Source of the DNA: Hyphomicrobium sp.
GTDB lineage: Bacteria; Pseudomonadota; Alphaproteobacteria; Rhizobiales; Hyphomicrobiaceae
Assembly: GCA_025927515.1 (NCBI GenBank)
Contig: JAICLG010000120.1
Location: 1 to 8,714, forward strand
Direction of reading: 5' to 3'
Length of the DNA: 8,714 nucleotides
Shown: in pieces, positions 1 to 5,903 of the stretch
How positions within the stretch are numbered: position 1 is the first letter of the stretch
Layout of the letters: every line of letters begins with the position of its first letter
Made by a program: the position numbers and the translations under genes
The notes under the pieces: generated by a model
What the model was told of the DNA's origin: nothing
Databases searched by the model: none
What the model saw: the letters and a program-made list of their open reading frames with translations, nothing else

Positions 1-492
1 CAGTCGAAGTCAGTCAGCGGCGACGATACGCCAGTTCCGGTGAAAGATGCGGCGCCCGTCAAGATCACGAAAGTGAACTCGGTCTCGAAGGTGTCCGCGA
101 GCGCCGCCGCGGATGCGGGCACACCCACCCATAGCAAGAAGCACCTGAAGAAGGTGGCGCGCGCCGAATCGGCGACGGCTTCCGATGCCTATGATCCGTC
201 GGCTCCGGTTACGTCGTCCAGCGCAGCAGGCGGTTTTGTGGCGGTGCTGGCTTCGATTCCGCATTCGTCGTCCAGCCGGATGGATGCACTGAAGCGCTAT
301 GCCGACATGCAGCAAAAATATTCGACCGCGCTTGCCGGGAAGACCCCGGACGTGGCCGCGGCCAACCTCGGGAGCAAAGGCCGCTACGATCGCCTGATCG
401 TCGGGCCGCCGGGCTCGCGCCAGGAAGCGAGCAATGTCTGCACCCAGCTCAAGGCCGAGGGTTACACCACCTGCTGGGTGACCTCGTACTGA
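1..492 (+). CDS. SPOR-domain protein, 5'-truncated (C-terminal 163 residues)
   Basis: The frame is open from the first base of the window to a TGA at 490-492, so the start lies outside. The first half (fragment residues 1-76) is a Ser/Ala/Lys-rich, low-complexity linker. From about residue 77 (GGFVAVLAS) to the end (YTTCWVTSY) the sequence has the shape of a SPOR domain: a strand, a helix with alternating hydrophobics (RMDALKRYADMQQKY), a strand (YDRLIVGPPGS), a second helix (EASNVCTQLKAEG) and a final strand. SPOR domains bind denuded septal peptidoglycan, and proteins of this kind usually have a cytoplasmic N-terminus, one membrane segment and a periplasmic linker, all of which would be upstream here. 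In related genomes a SPOR gene sits just upstream of nagZ and scpA, which agrees with the neighbours seen. Domain assignment is good; the exact partner or role is unknown. Confidence 0.78.
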   Translation, partial: QSKSVSGDDTPVPVKDAAPVKITKVNSVSKVSASAAADAGTPTHSKKHLKKVARAESATASDAYDPSAPVTSSSAAGGFVAVLASIPHSSSSRMDALKRYADMQQKYSTALAGKTPDVAAANLGSKGRYDRLIVGPPGSRQEASNVCTQLKAEGYTTCWVTSY

Positions 493-517
493 GGCGGCAT
501 GATGAGCCTTCCATTTC

Positions 518-547
518 AACCGGCTGGCGCTGCGGCGGCGGCCGGTT
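518..547 (+). other. Hairpin downstream of the SPOR gene, possible weak terminator
   Basis: AACCGGC (518-524) and GCCGGTT (541-547) are a perfect 7-bp inverted repeat around a 16-nt GC-rich loop. It lies 25 bp after the SPOR stop codon. The following bases (CTCGTTTGGG) hold only a three-T run, so an intrinsic terminator is possible but weak. Confidence 0.3.
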
Positions 548-622
548 CTCGTTTGGGCTGCGCTCCTAAGTGCAATCGCGAAGTTGACCTTCGGAGTTTA
601 AGAAGCTGCTGCAACTTCGATG

Positions 623-690
623 GCGGTCGGCGGTAGTCCCGGAGCAGACTCCGACTGTCTGAATCAGTGTAATGTTGCTCGATTGACCGC
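623..690 (+). other. Possible folded RNA leader upstream of scpA
   Basis: GCGGTC (623-628) pairs with GACCGC (685-690), with two further G-T pairs inside. Within this closing stem lie two small hairpins: CGGAG/CTCCG (640-644/649-653, loop CAGA) and ACTG/CAGT (654-657/665-668, 7-nt loop). The rest of the 236-bp gap between the SPOR gene and scpA shows no convincing gene or promoter. Short stems are expected by chance in GC-rich DNA, so this is only a candidate. It does not fit a tRNA, because there is no T-loop consensus. Confidence 0.2.
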
Positions 691-728
691 GATGGCGGGC
701 GCCCGAACGGGACCAGTTCCGAGAGCAG

Positions 729-1565
729 ATGATAGAAACGACAGCACAAAGCGGAACGGGCTCAGACGATTGGACCTCTCCAAGCCTCGAGGATATGCCG
801 GCGGCGGGCGAGGCCTTCGTCGTCGACATCGAAGGTTTTGAAGGTCCGCTCGATCTTCTGCTGGCGCTGGCGCGGACGCAGAAGGTCGATCTCGCCAAGA
901 TTTCGATTCTGGCGTTAGTCGAGCAATACCTCGGCTTCATCGCCGAAGCGCAGCAGCTGAAGCTTGAGATCGCCGCCGACTATCTCGTGATGGCGGCTTG
1001 GCTCGCATTCCTCAAATCACGGCTTCTCCTGCCGAAAGACAAGGAAGACCCCGATACGACGTCCGCCGAGGAGCTGGCCCAGAGGCTGTCATTCCGGCTG
1101 ATGCGCCTCGAGGCCATGCGCGAGAAAGCGGCGACGCTGCTGACGCGTCACAGGCTCGACCGCGACGTTTTCGGGCGCGGCCAGCCTGAGCACATTCAGG
1201 TCACGCGCGATACGACCTATACGGCGACGATCTACGATCTTCTGAAAGCGTATGCCGATCAGAGAAAGCGCACGATCAAGATCGTTCATGTCGTCAAGGC
1301 GCGCCGAGTCTGGTCGATCAAGGAGGCTCGTCAGCGGCTGCAGAAACTGGTCGGGGCAACGGCCGGAGACTGGTCGCAGCTGGATCTTTTCCTCGATCAA
1401 TACCTGCCGCGTAACGAAGAGGAGCGTTCGGCGCTTGCAAGTTCCTTTGGGGCGACGCTCGAAATGGCACGGGAAGGGTTAATCGAGCTCCGCCAGGACG
1501 AGCCGTTCGCACCGATTTACATGCGCAAACGCGAAGCCGGGGCCGAGTGGGAAAAGATCGGCTAG
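729..1565 (+). CDS. scpA: Segregation and condensation protein A (ScpA kleisin)
   Basis: ScpA is the kleisin subunit of the SMC-ScpA-ScpB complex that bridges the SMC heads, compacts the chromosome and helps origin segregation in the cytoplasm. The 278-residue product has the family's N-terminal signature FEGPLDLLLALART at residues 37-50, followed by the helical stretch with VDLAKISILALVEQYL and the AADYLVMAAWLAFLKSRLLLP segment that binds the SMC neck. The C-terminal part (FLDQYLP through FAPIYMRKR, roughly residues 219-270) is the winged-helix region that contacts the other SMC head. About 30 residues precede the conserved core. The ATG at 729 has only a weak upstream GAGAG at 721-725; an in-frame ATG at 795 is an alternative but would leave only 14 residues before the signature. 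The next gene, scpB, begins 21 bp after the TAG, consistent with one operon. The function is secure. Confidence 0.96.
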   Translation: MIETTAQSGTGSDDWTSPSLEDMPAAGEAFVVDIEGFEGPLDLLLALARTQKVDLAKISILALVEQYLGFIAEAQQLKLEIAADYLVMAAWLAFLKSRLLLPKDKEDPDTTSAEELAQRLSFRLMRLEAMREKAATLLTRHRLDRDVFGRGQPEHIQVTRDTTYTATIYDLLKAYADQRKRTIKIVHVVKARRVWSIKEARQRLQKLVGATAGDWSQLDLFLDQYLPRNEEERSALASSFGATLEMAREGLIELRQDEPFAPIYMRKREAGAEWEKIG

Positions 1566-1586
1566 CGCCGCCGATAACGCCGTTAT

Positions 1587-2483
1587 ATGGGGATCGATAC
1601 AGCCATGGTTCCGCCAAGACTGAGTGTGGTGCCGGACAACAGCCGTGAGATGGATGTCATGTCGGCAAACGACGATGCCGATAACGCGCACGAACAAACC
1701 GCTCCCCAGACGTTGAGCGACCCGGAGGCCGCCGTCGATCATCTGTCGAAAAGCGCCCGACGCGAAAAGCTCCGCCGCCTGGAAGCGCTGCTGTTTGCCT
1801 CGTCCCAGCCGCTCGATGCAAAAGCGCTGGCGCGTTGTCTCGATCCCGACGACGACGTCAACGCTTTGCTCGTCGAACTGCAGAACGACTACACGGATCG
1901 CGGCGTCGCGCTCGTACGCGTCGCGGGACGCTGGCAGTTCCGCACCGCTGACGATCTTTCCTATTTGCTCGAACGTCAGCAGAAAGATGAACGCAAGCTG
2001 TCCAAGGCGGCGCTCGAAACGCTGGCGATCATCGCCTACCACCAGCCGGTGACGCGTGCCGAGATCGAAGAGATCCGCGGGGTCTCGACGTCGCCGGGTA
2101 CGCTCGATGTCCTGATGGAGACGAACTGGATTCGTCCGCGGGGGCGAAGGCGTGCGCCTGGGCGGCCGCTGACCTATGGTACCACCGAGACGTTCCTCGT
2201 GCATTTCGGTCTCGATGCGATCAAGGACTTGCCGGGGCTTGCAGACCTCAAGGCAGCGGGGCTGCTCGATGCGAATTTGCCGCCGAATTTCACGATGCCG
2301 GCGCCCACCGACATTGCGTCGCTGATGCCCGACGAACTGCCGCTCTCCGACGATGGCGACGAGGAGGAGGCTCAAGAGTCCCTGGCCCTCGATGGCGAGG
2401 AAACCGAAGGCGAAGACGCTGGGGAAGCCGGAGAAGCTGGAGAGCCGGAAAGCGAGACGACGTCCGGAGGCGAGACCGAGTAG
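1587..2483 (+). CDS. scpB: Segregation and condensation protein B (ScpB)
   Basis: ScpB is a dimeric tandem winged-helix protein that binds the middle of ScpA and completes the SMC condensin. Family landmarks are clear: REKLRRLEALLFASSQPL near residues 52-69, LSKAALETLAIIAYHQPVT from residue 138, the EIRGVSTSPGTLDVLMETNWI recognition helix region, and GRPLTYGTTETFLVHFGL at residues 192-209. From about residue 250 the protein has a long acidic Glu/Asp/Gly tail (ending EPESETTSGGETE), seen in many alphaproteobacterial ScpB proteins and probably disordered. The start is uncertain. The ATG at 1587 is the most upstream and lacks a clear ribosome site. In-frame ATGs at 1605 (loosely preceded by GGGGA), 1650 and 1659 are possible, and none of these choices affects the conserved core. 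It is likely co-transcribed with scpA. Confidence 0.95.
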   Translation: MGIDTAMVPPRLSVVPDNSREMDVMSANDDADNAHEQTAPQTLSDPEAAVDHLSKSARREKLRRLEALLFASSQPLDAKALARCLDPDDDVNALLVELQNDYTDRGVALVRVAGRWQFRTADDLSYLLERQQKDERKLSKAALETLAIIAYHQPVTRAEIEEIRGVSTSPGTLDVLMETNWIRPRGRRRAPGRPLTYGTTETFLVHFGLDAIKDLPGLADLKAAGLLDANLPPNFTMPAPTDIASLMPDELPLSDDGDEEEAQESLALDGEETEGEDAGEAGEAGEPESETTSGGETE

Positions 2484-2490
2484 ACGAAGC

Positions 2491-2519
2491 TTCACGGTGT
2501 CCAGCCATTGAATTAACAT
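2491..2519 (+). promoter_or_regulatory. Candidate promoter after scpB, for tatABC
   Basis: TTCACG (2491-2496) and TAACAT (2514-2519) are separated by 17 bp, each matching four of six sigma-70 consensus bases. They lie at the edge of an AT-rich patch (2509-2529) that stands out from the GC-rich surroundings. The leader to tatA would be about 160 nt. This is a weak pattern match only. Confidence 0.22.
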
Positions 2520-2612
2520 AATGTAATACGCCGTTCGGGGATGTTTTTGCTGTTTTAACGGCTTTGGCACGGTGGCAGGACAATATTCGTCCGCAGCCGG
2601 GAGGTGCGAACC

Positions 2613-2643
2613 TTGCCCGCTCCTGGCGGTTCTGCGATAAGAT
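2613..2643 (+). promoter_or_regulatory. Alternative candidate promoter close to tatA
   Basis: TTGCCC (2613-2618) and TAAGAT (2638-2643) resemble -35 and -10 boxes, but the 19-bp spacer is longer than ideal. The predicted start of transcription would be about 35 nt before tatA. It competes with the AT-rich candidate further upstream, and neither is proven. Confidence 0.2.
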
Positions 2644-2685
2644 ACTTAACTTGTACCGGATGGCAGCTGCCGCCGAGAGGTTTCA

Positions 2686-2895
2686 ATGGGTTTTAGTGCA
2701 CAACACATTCTTCTGCTTTTGATCATTGCCTTGCTGCTATTTGGCCGCGGCAAGATTTCGGAGCTGATGGGCGACGTCGCGAAGGGCATCAAGAGTTTCA
2801 AGAAGGGCATGGCCGAAGAGGACGAGCCCGAGAGACCGGTGCCGCGCACGATCGAGAACGAAGCGTCAAATCCCGATCGTACGAAGGTCGGCTGA
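2686..2895 (+). CDS. tatA: Twin-arginine translocase subunit TatA
   Basis: TatA is the small pore-forming or membrane-thinning subunit that oligomerises on the TatBC-substrate complex to pass folded proteins across the inner membrane. The 69-residue product has a polar N-terminal stub, a membrane helix at about residues 8-19 (ILLLLIIALLLF), the invariant FG hinge (F19-G20), and an amphipathic helix, GKISELMGDVAKGIKSF, containing the conserved Phe38. A short charged, acidic tail follows. The FGRGKISELMGDVAKGIKSFKK run is typical of alphaproteobacterial TatA. A good ribosome site, GAGAGG, ends five or so bases before the ATG. tatB follows 50 bp downstream, so the three tat genes probably form one transcript. 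Confidence 0.97.
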   Translation: MGFSAQHILLLLIIALLLFGRGKISELMGDVAKGIKSFKKGMAEEDEPERPVPRTIENEASNPDRTKVG

Positions 2896-2945
2896 CGGCG
2901 GATTGGTTCCGGCGCGTTGGCGGCTGATCTCCACAAGGCCATCCT

Positions 2946-3323
2946 ATGTTTGACATCAGCTGGAGTGAGCTTCTGATCCTTGGGGTCGTGACGGTGGTGT
3001 TCGTCGGCCCGAAAGAGCTGCCGACGCTGATGCGGACGCTTGGCAAATACGCCGGCATGGTCCGCCGGCATGCCAACGACTTCAAAGCGCAATTCGATGC
3101 GGCGATGCGCGAGGCCGAGCTTCAATCGATGCGCGAAGAGGTCGACAAGATGCAGGCCTCGATCAATGCCGAAGTGATGCGGGTGAAGACGGATGTCGAA
3201 GACGCCGGCAAGCCGGTGATGACCGAGGCACCTGCGGTCGCACACACGTTGCCCGAAAAATCTGCAGAAACTGCAGCTGCCCTGAAGCCGCCGATGCCGG
3301 CTCCGCCGCGCATGGAGTCCTGA
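2946..3323 (+). CDS. tatB: Twin-arginine translocase subunit TatB
   Basis: TatB pairs with TatC to form the receptor for twin-arginine signal peptides. The 125-residue product starts MFDISWSELLILG, with Glu8 in the position of the conserved E. coli TatB Glu8, then a single membrane helix (about residues 7-20) and the conserved G21-P22 hinge (VGPKELP). A long amphipathic region follows (LMRTLGKYAGMVRRHANDF), then a charged coiled-coil-like stretch to about residue 85 and a Pro/Ala-rich tail. The MFDI start and GPKELP motif separate it from TatA. An AAGG at 2935-2938 sits seven bases before the ATG. The stop is four bases from the tatC start, indicating tight coupling of the two receptor subunits. 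Confidence 0.96.
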   Translation: MFDISWSELLILGVVTVVFVGPKELPTLMRTLGKYAGMVRRHANDFKAQFDAAMREAELQSMREEVDKMQASINAEVMRVKTDVEDAGKPVMTEAPAVAHTLPEKSAETAAALKPPMPAPPRMES

Positions 3324-3327
3324 GGCC

Positions 3328-4146
3328 ATGCTGGAACGGCTGCCACCCGCCAGTCCCCCGGGCGAAGACTCGCCTCGTGACGGTCAGGACGAAATCGACG
3401 CCAGCAAGGCTCCGCTACTCGATCATCTGATCGAGCTGAGGTCGCGCCTGATCTGGGCGCTCGGCGCCTTCGTCGTGATGTTCTTCGCCTGCTTTTCGGT
3501 GTCGGGTCACATCTACGACGTGCTCGTCTGGCCGTACATGTGGGTGTCGGGCGACGATCATGTGAAGCTGATTGCAACGCACTTCCTCGAACAGATCATG
3601 ACGCAGGTGAAGCTTGCGATGTTCGGGGCGGCATTTCTTTCGTTCCCGGTCGTTGCGACGCAGATCTACAAGTTCGTAGCCCCTGGCCTTTATCGGAGCG
3701 AACGGCGGGCGTTTTTGCCGTATCTTATTGCCACGCCGGTGTTGTTCATCATCGGCGCGATGGTGGTCTATTTCATCGCCATGCCGGTGCTGATCCGTTT
3801 CTCGATCGGCCTCGCGCACACGGGCGGCGCGGGTGCTCCGACAATCGAGCTGTTGCCGAAGGTGTCCGAATATTTGTCATTGATCATGACGCTGATCTTC
3901 GGCTTCGGCATCGTGTTCCAGCTGCCGGTGATCCTGACGCTTCTGGCGCGGACCGGATTCGTGACGTCGGCCACCCTGAGGCACGGAAGGCGCTATGCTA
4001 TTGTCGCGATCTTCGCGGCGGCAGCCATTTTGACGCCGCCCGACGCGTTCAGCATGGTGATCATGGCGCTGCCGACGATCGTGCTTTACGAAGTCTCGAT
4101 CCTGGCGGTGCGCTTCGTTGAGAAGCAGCAGGCGGCCAAAGTCTAG
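3328..4146 (+). CDS. tatC: Sec-independent translocase subunit TatC
   Basis: TatC is the polytopic inner-membrane protein that recognises the twin-arginine motif. The 272-residue product shows the cytoplasmic signature HLIELRSRL at residues 33-41 (Glu36 corresponds to E. coli Glu15). It has six hydrophobic helices, the APGLYRSERR loop (Glu125, equivalent to E. coli Glu103), FGFGIVFQLP in helix 4, and the LTPPD motif (Asp239) before helix 6. A hydrophilic N-terminal extension of about 20 residues precedes the family core; no later in-frame start is available. Two positions differ from E. coli: Gln198 stands where E. coli has Glu170, and Met243 where it has Gln215. The former is common in related bacteria as far as I recall. 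GGAG at 3314-3317, inside the end of tatB, can serve as the ribosome site. Confidence 0.97.
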   Translation: MLERLPPASPPGEDSPRDGQDEIDASKAPLLDHLIELRSRLIWALGAFVVMFFACFSVSGHIYDVLVWPYMWVSGDDHVKLIATHFLEQIMTQVKLAMFGAAFLSFPVVATQIYKFVAPGLYRSERRAFLPYLIATPVLFIIGAMVVYFIAMPVLIRFSIGLAHTGGAGAPTIELLPKVSEYLSLIMTLIFGFGIVFQLPVILTLLARTGFVTSATLRHGRRYAIVAIFAAAAILTPPDAFSMVIMALPTIVLYEVSILAVRFVEKQQAAKV

Positions 4147-4173
4147 GCGATTGGAATTTTCGTCTTCAATCGC
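4147..4173 (+). other. Hairpin immediately after the tatC stop
   Basis: GCGATTG (4147-4153) and CAATCGC (4167-4173) form a perfect 7-bp inverted repeat, extended inward by a G-T and an A-T pair to leave a 9-nt loop. It starts at the first base after the tatC stop codon. No T-run follows, so a Rho-independent terminator is unlikely; mRNA 3'-end protection is a possible role. Confidence 0.4.
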
Positions 4174-4193
4174 GCAGTAATCCCTTCCTCTCT

Positions 4194-4276
4194 ATGGCTG
4201 GGCTTGACCCTGCCATCCAAGGCTATAGGCATAGCCATCCGCTTACCTCTAGATGACCGAGCCCGGCCTTGACGTT
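4194..4276. repeat. Degenerate palindromic intergenic repeat between tatC and serS
   Basis: TGGCTGGG (4195-4202) and CCCTGCCA (4208-4215) form an inverted repeat with one mismatch around CTTGA. Next to it GGCTAT (4221-4226) and ATAGCC (4231-4236) form a perfect one with a 4-nt loop, and GCCATCC occurs twice, 22 bp apart (4212 and 4234). The GGGCTTGACCC and CCGAGCCCGGCC words resemble dispersed intergenic palindromes common in Rhizobiales such as Bradyrhizobium, from memory. The gap also includes the region where a serS promoter would be expected, but no well-spaced pair of boxes is visible (TTGACC at 4204 lies only 14 bp from TATAGG). Confidence 0.5.
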
Positions 4277-4320
4277 GGGGTGAAGCGAGCACCATCGAAA
4301 ACTTATCAGAGGCGCGCCCC

Positions 4321-5601
4321 GTGTTCGACATCAAATGGATCAGAGACAATCCCGAAGCTTTTGATGCGGGCTTGAGACGGCGGGGATTGGCCCCGCAGGC
4401 TGCCGCTCTGATCGCGCTCGACGATAAGCGTCGTGCAACGCTGACGACACTTCAGGAGGCGCAGTCCCGCCGCAACGCCGCGTCGAAGGAGATCGGCAAG
4501 GCGAAGGGTGCGAAGGACGAGGCGACGGCATCGCGGCTGATGGCCGAAGTCGCGGAGCTGAAAGAGACGATCGCCAAAGGCGAGGACGACGAACGCAAGC
4601 TCGATGCGGAAATGAAAGCCGCGCTCGAAGTCATTCCGAACCTTCCGCTTGCTGATGTTCCAGATGGCGGTGACGAGACCGGCAACGTCGAGGTGCGCAA
4701 GGTCGGAACGCCGGGAAAGTTCGATTTCGCACCGAAGCAGCACTTCGAGATCGGCGAAGCGCTGGGTTTGATGGACTTCGAAGCGGCGCAGAAAATTTCA
4801 GGGGCGCGCTTCGTCGTGCTGAAGGGCACGCTGGCACGGCTCGAACGCGCGCTCGCGAGCTTCATGCTCGATCTGCATACGGGCGAGTTCGGATACACGG
4901 AAGTCAATCCGCCGATTCTCGTCAAGGACCAGGCCGCATACGGCACGGCGCAGTTGCCGAAGTTCGCCGAAGATCTTTTCAAAACGACCAACGATTTCTG
5001 GCTGCTTCCGACCGCCGAGATTTCGCTCACCAATCTTGCGCGCGAGCAGATCATCGACGAAGCGCAATTGCCGATGCGCGTGACGGCTTGGACGCCGTGC
5101 TTCCGTTCGGAGGCGGGCGCTGCCGGTAAAGATACGCGCGGCATGATCCGGCAGCATCAGTTCTCGAAGGTCGAACTCGTTTCGATTACGACGCCGGACA
5201 AGTCGCTTGAAGAACACGAGCGCATGACGTCATGCGCGGAGGAAATTTTGAAGCGGCTCGGCCTGCCGTTCCGCACGATGCTTCTGTGTACTGGCGACAT
5301 GGGATTTGCCTCGCAAAAGACGTACGACATCGAAGTCTGGCTTCCTGGGCAGAACACCTATCGCGAGATTTCATCGTGCTCGGTGTGCGGCGACTTTCAG
5401 GCACGGCGTATGGATGCGCGCTATCGTGCGAAGGACGGCGGCAAGCCCGTCTATGTCCATACGCTCAATGGTTCGGGTCTCGCTGTCGGGCGGACGCTGA
5501 TCGCGGTGCTCGAAAATTATCAACAGGCCGACGGCAGCGTCATAATTCCTGAAGTGCTTCGCCCCTACATGGGCGGCCTGACCCAGATCGCGAAGGCTTG
5601 A
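4321..5601 (+). CDS. serS: Seryl-tRNA synthetase
   Basis: SerRS activates serine with ATP and loads it on tRNA-Ser (and on tRNA-Sec where present). The 426-residue product has the usual bacterial length. Its start, read as MFDIKWIRDNPEAFDAGLRRRG, is typical, and residues about 28-105 form the long antiparallel coiled-coil arm that grips the tRNA long variable arm. The class II core follows: the serine-binding TAE loop at residues 231-233 (LLPTAEISL), motif 2 with F261-R262-S263-E264, the HQFSKVELV strand, the SSCSVCGDFQARRM segment, and motif 3 with GRT around Arg391 (VGRTLIAVLENYQ). The start codon is GTG at 4321; CAGAGG at 4307-4312 with an 8-base gap supports it, and no ATG fits the conserved N-terminus. 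The 174-bp upstream gap suggests it may have its own promoter. Confidence 0.98.
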   Translation: MFDIKWIRDNPEAFDAGLRRRGLAPQAAALIALDDKRRATLTTLQEAQSRRNAASKEIGKAKGAKDEATASRLMAEVAELKETIAKGEDDERKLDAEMKAALEVIPNLPLADVPDGGDETGNVEVRKVGTPGKFDFAPKQHFEIGEALGLMDFEAAQKISGARFVVLKGTLARLERALASFMLDLHTGEFGYTEVNPPILVKDQAAYGTAQLPKFAEDLFKTTNDFWLLPTAEISLTNLAREQIIDEAQLPMRVTAWTPCFRSEAGAAGKDTRGMIRQHQFSKVELVSITTPDKSLEEHERMTSCAEEILKRLGLPFRTMLLCTGDMGFASQKTYDIEVWLPGQNTYREISSCSVCGDFQARRMDARYRAKDGGKPVYVHTLNGSGLAVGRTLIAVLENYQQADGSVIIPEVLRPYMGGLTQIAKA

Positions 5602-5607
5602 GAACTT

Positions 5608-5719
5608 CCCTCGCCCCATGGCTCTGCACTTCATGGGGAGAGGGTTAGGGTGAGGGGCGGCCGCTTGCTCGATGGTTGCCGCCCCTCACCCCAACCTCTC
5701 CCCGCACGCGGGGAGAGGG
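5608..5719. repeat. Cluster of nested palindromic repeats after serS
   Basis: Three overlapping stems are visible. The first pairs 5608-5620 with 5632-5644 (12 of 13 pairs, 11-nt loop) and begins seven bases after the serS stop. The second pairs 5643-5660 with 5679-5696 (17 of 18 pairs, 18-nt loop), and can be extended through a one-base bulge to 5635-5641/5697-5703. The third pairs 5695-5704 with 5709-5718 (10 perfect pairs, CACG loop). The words GGGTGAGGGG and CCCTCACCCCAACC belong to a well-known class of dispersed bacterial intergenic repeats, whose chance translation gives peptides such as PLTLTLSP. No T-run follows. Besides being a dispersed repeat it could stabilise or terminate the serS transcript. 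Confidence 0.75.
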
Positions 5720-5754
5720 AGCAGCTCTCGGAATTTGTCGCAAGAGGCTCGCCT

Positions 5755-5839
5755 GGAATGACAACACGGACGCTCGGTCTGAAAGGCAGTGATGCTAAAC
5801 AGCTTGTCATCCCGGCCGTAGCGAAGCGCAGAGCCGGGA
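5755..5839. repeat. Second inverted-repeat element upstream of surE
   Basis: GGAATGACAA (5755-5764) faces TTGTCATCCC (5804-5813), matching at nine of ten positions as an inverted repeat. TCCCGGC (5810-5816) also pairs with GCCGGGA (5833-5839) around a 16-nt loop, GCGAAGCGC lying inside. The GTCATCCCGG ... GCCGGGACCCAG pattern is like dispersed intergenic elements I know from Rhizobiales genomes. It is non-coding. It differs in sequence from the G-rich cluster just upstream, so two repeat families seem to lie side by side. Confidence 0.55.
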
Positions 5840-5843
5840 CCCA

Positions 5844-5871
5844 GCGACACGGCGATGGCTGGCAATATGAT
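5844..5871 (+). promoter_or_regulatory. Candidate surE promoter
   Basis: GCGACA (5844-5849, four of six -35 matches) and TATGAT (5866-5871, five of six -10 matches) are spaced by 16 bp. Transcription would start near 5878, giving a leader of about 26 nt to the surE ATG. The -35 box begins right at the edge of the upstream repeat. It is the best-looking promoter in the window, but still only a pattern match. Confidence 0.4.
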
Positions 5872-5903
5872 GAGCCGCAAAAAGATAAAGTTTTGGGATT
5901 TAG

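Noticed and set aside
499..636. A 45-codon frame (ATG 499 or 502) right after the SPOR stop, with GAGG upstream
   Set aside because: It spans the hairpin at 518-547, has an Arg/Cys-rich end without likeness to NagZ or any known small protein, and could be chance. Conservation would be needed to revive it.
623..690. A tRNA gene, suggested by the closing stem and a 7-nt loop arm
   Set aside because: There is no T-loop GTTCRANNC consensus and no proper D arm, and the arms have the wrong lengths.
1479..2570. A 363-codon open frame on the minus strand across scpB
   Set aside because: It is fully antisense to a secure gene; in GC-rich DNA long antisense frames arise from codon bias. The translation is Arg-rich and has no recognisable family.
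4452..5144. A 230-codon minus-strand frame inside serS
   Set aside because: It is antisense to the conserved coiled coil and core of serS, Ser-rich and unlike any family.
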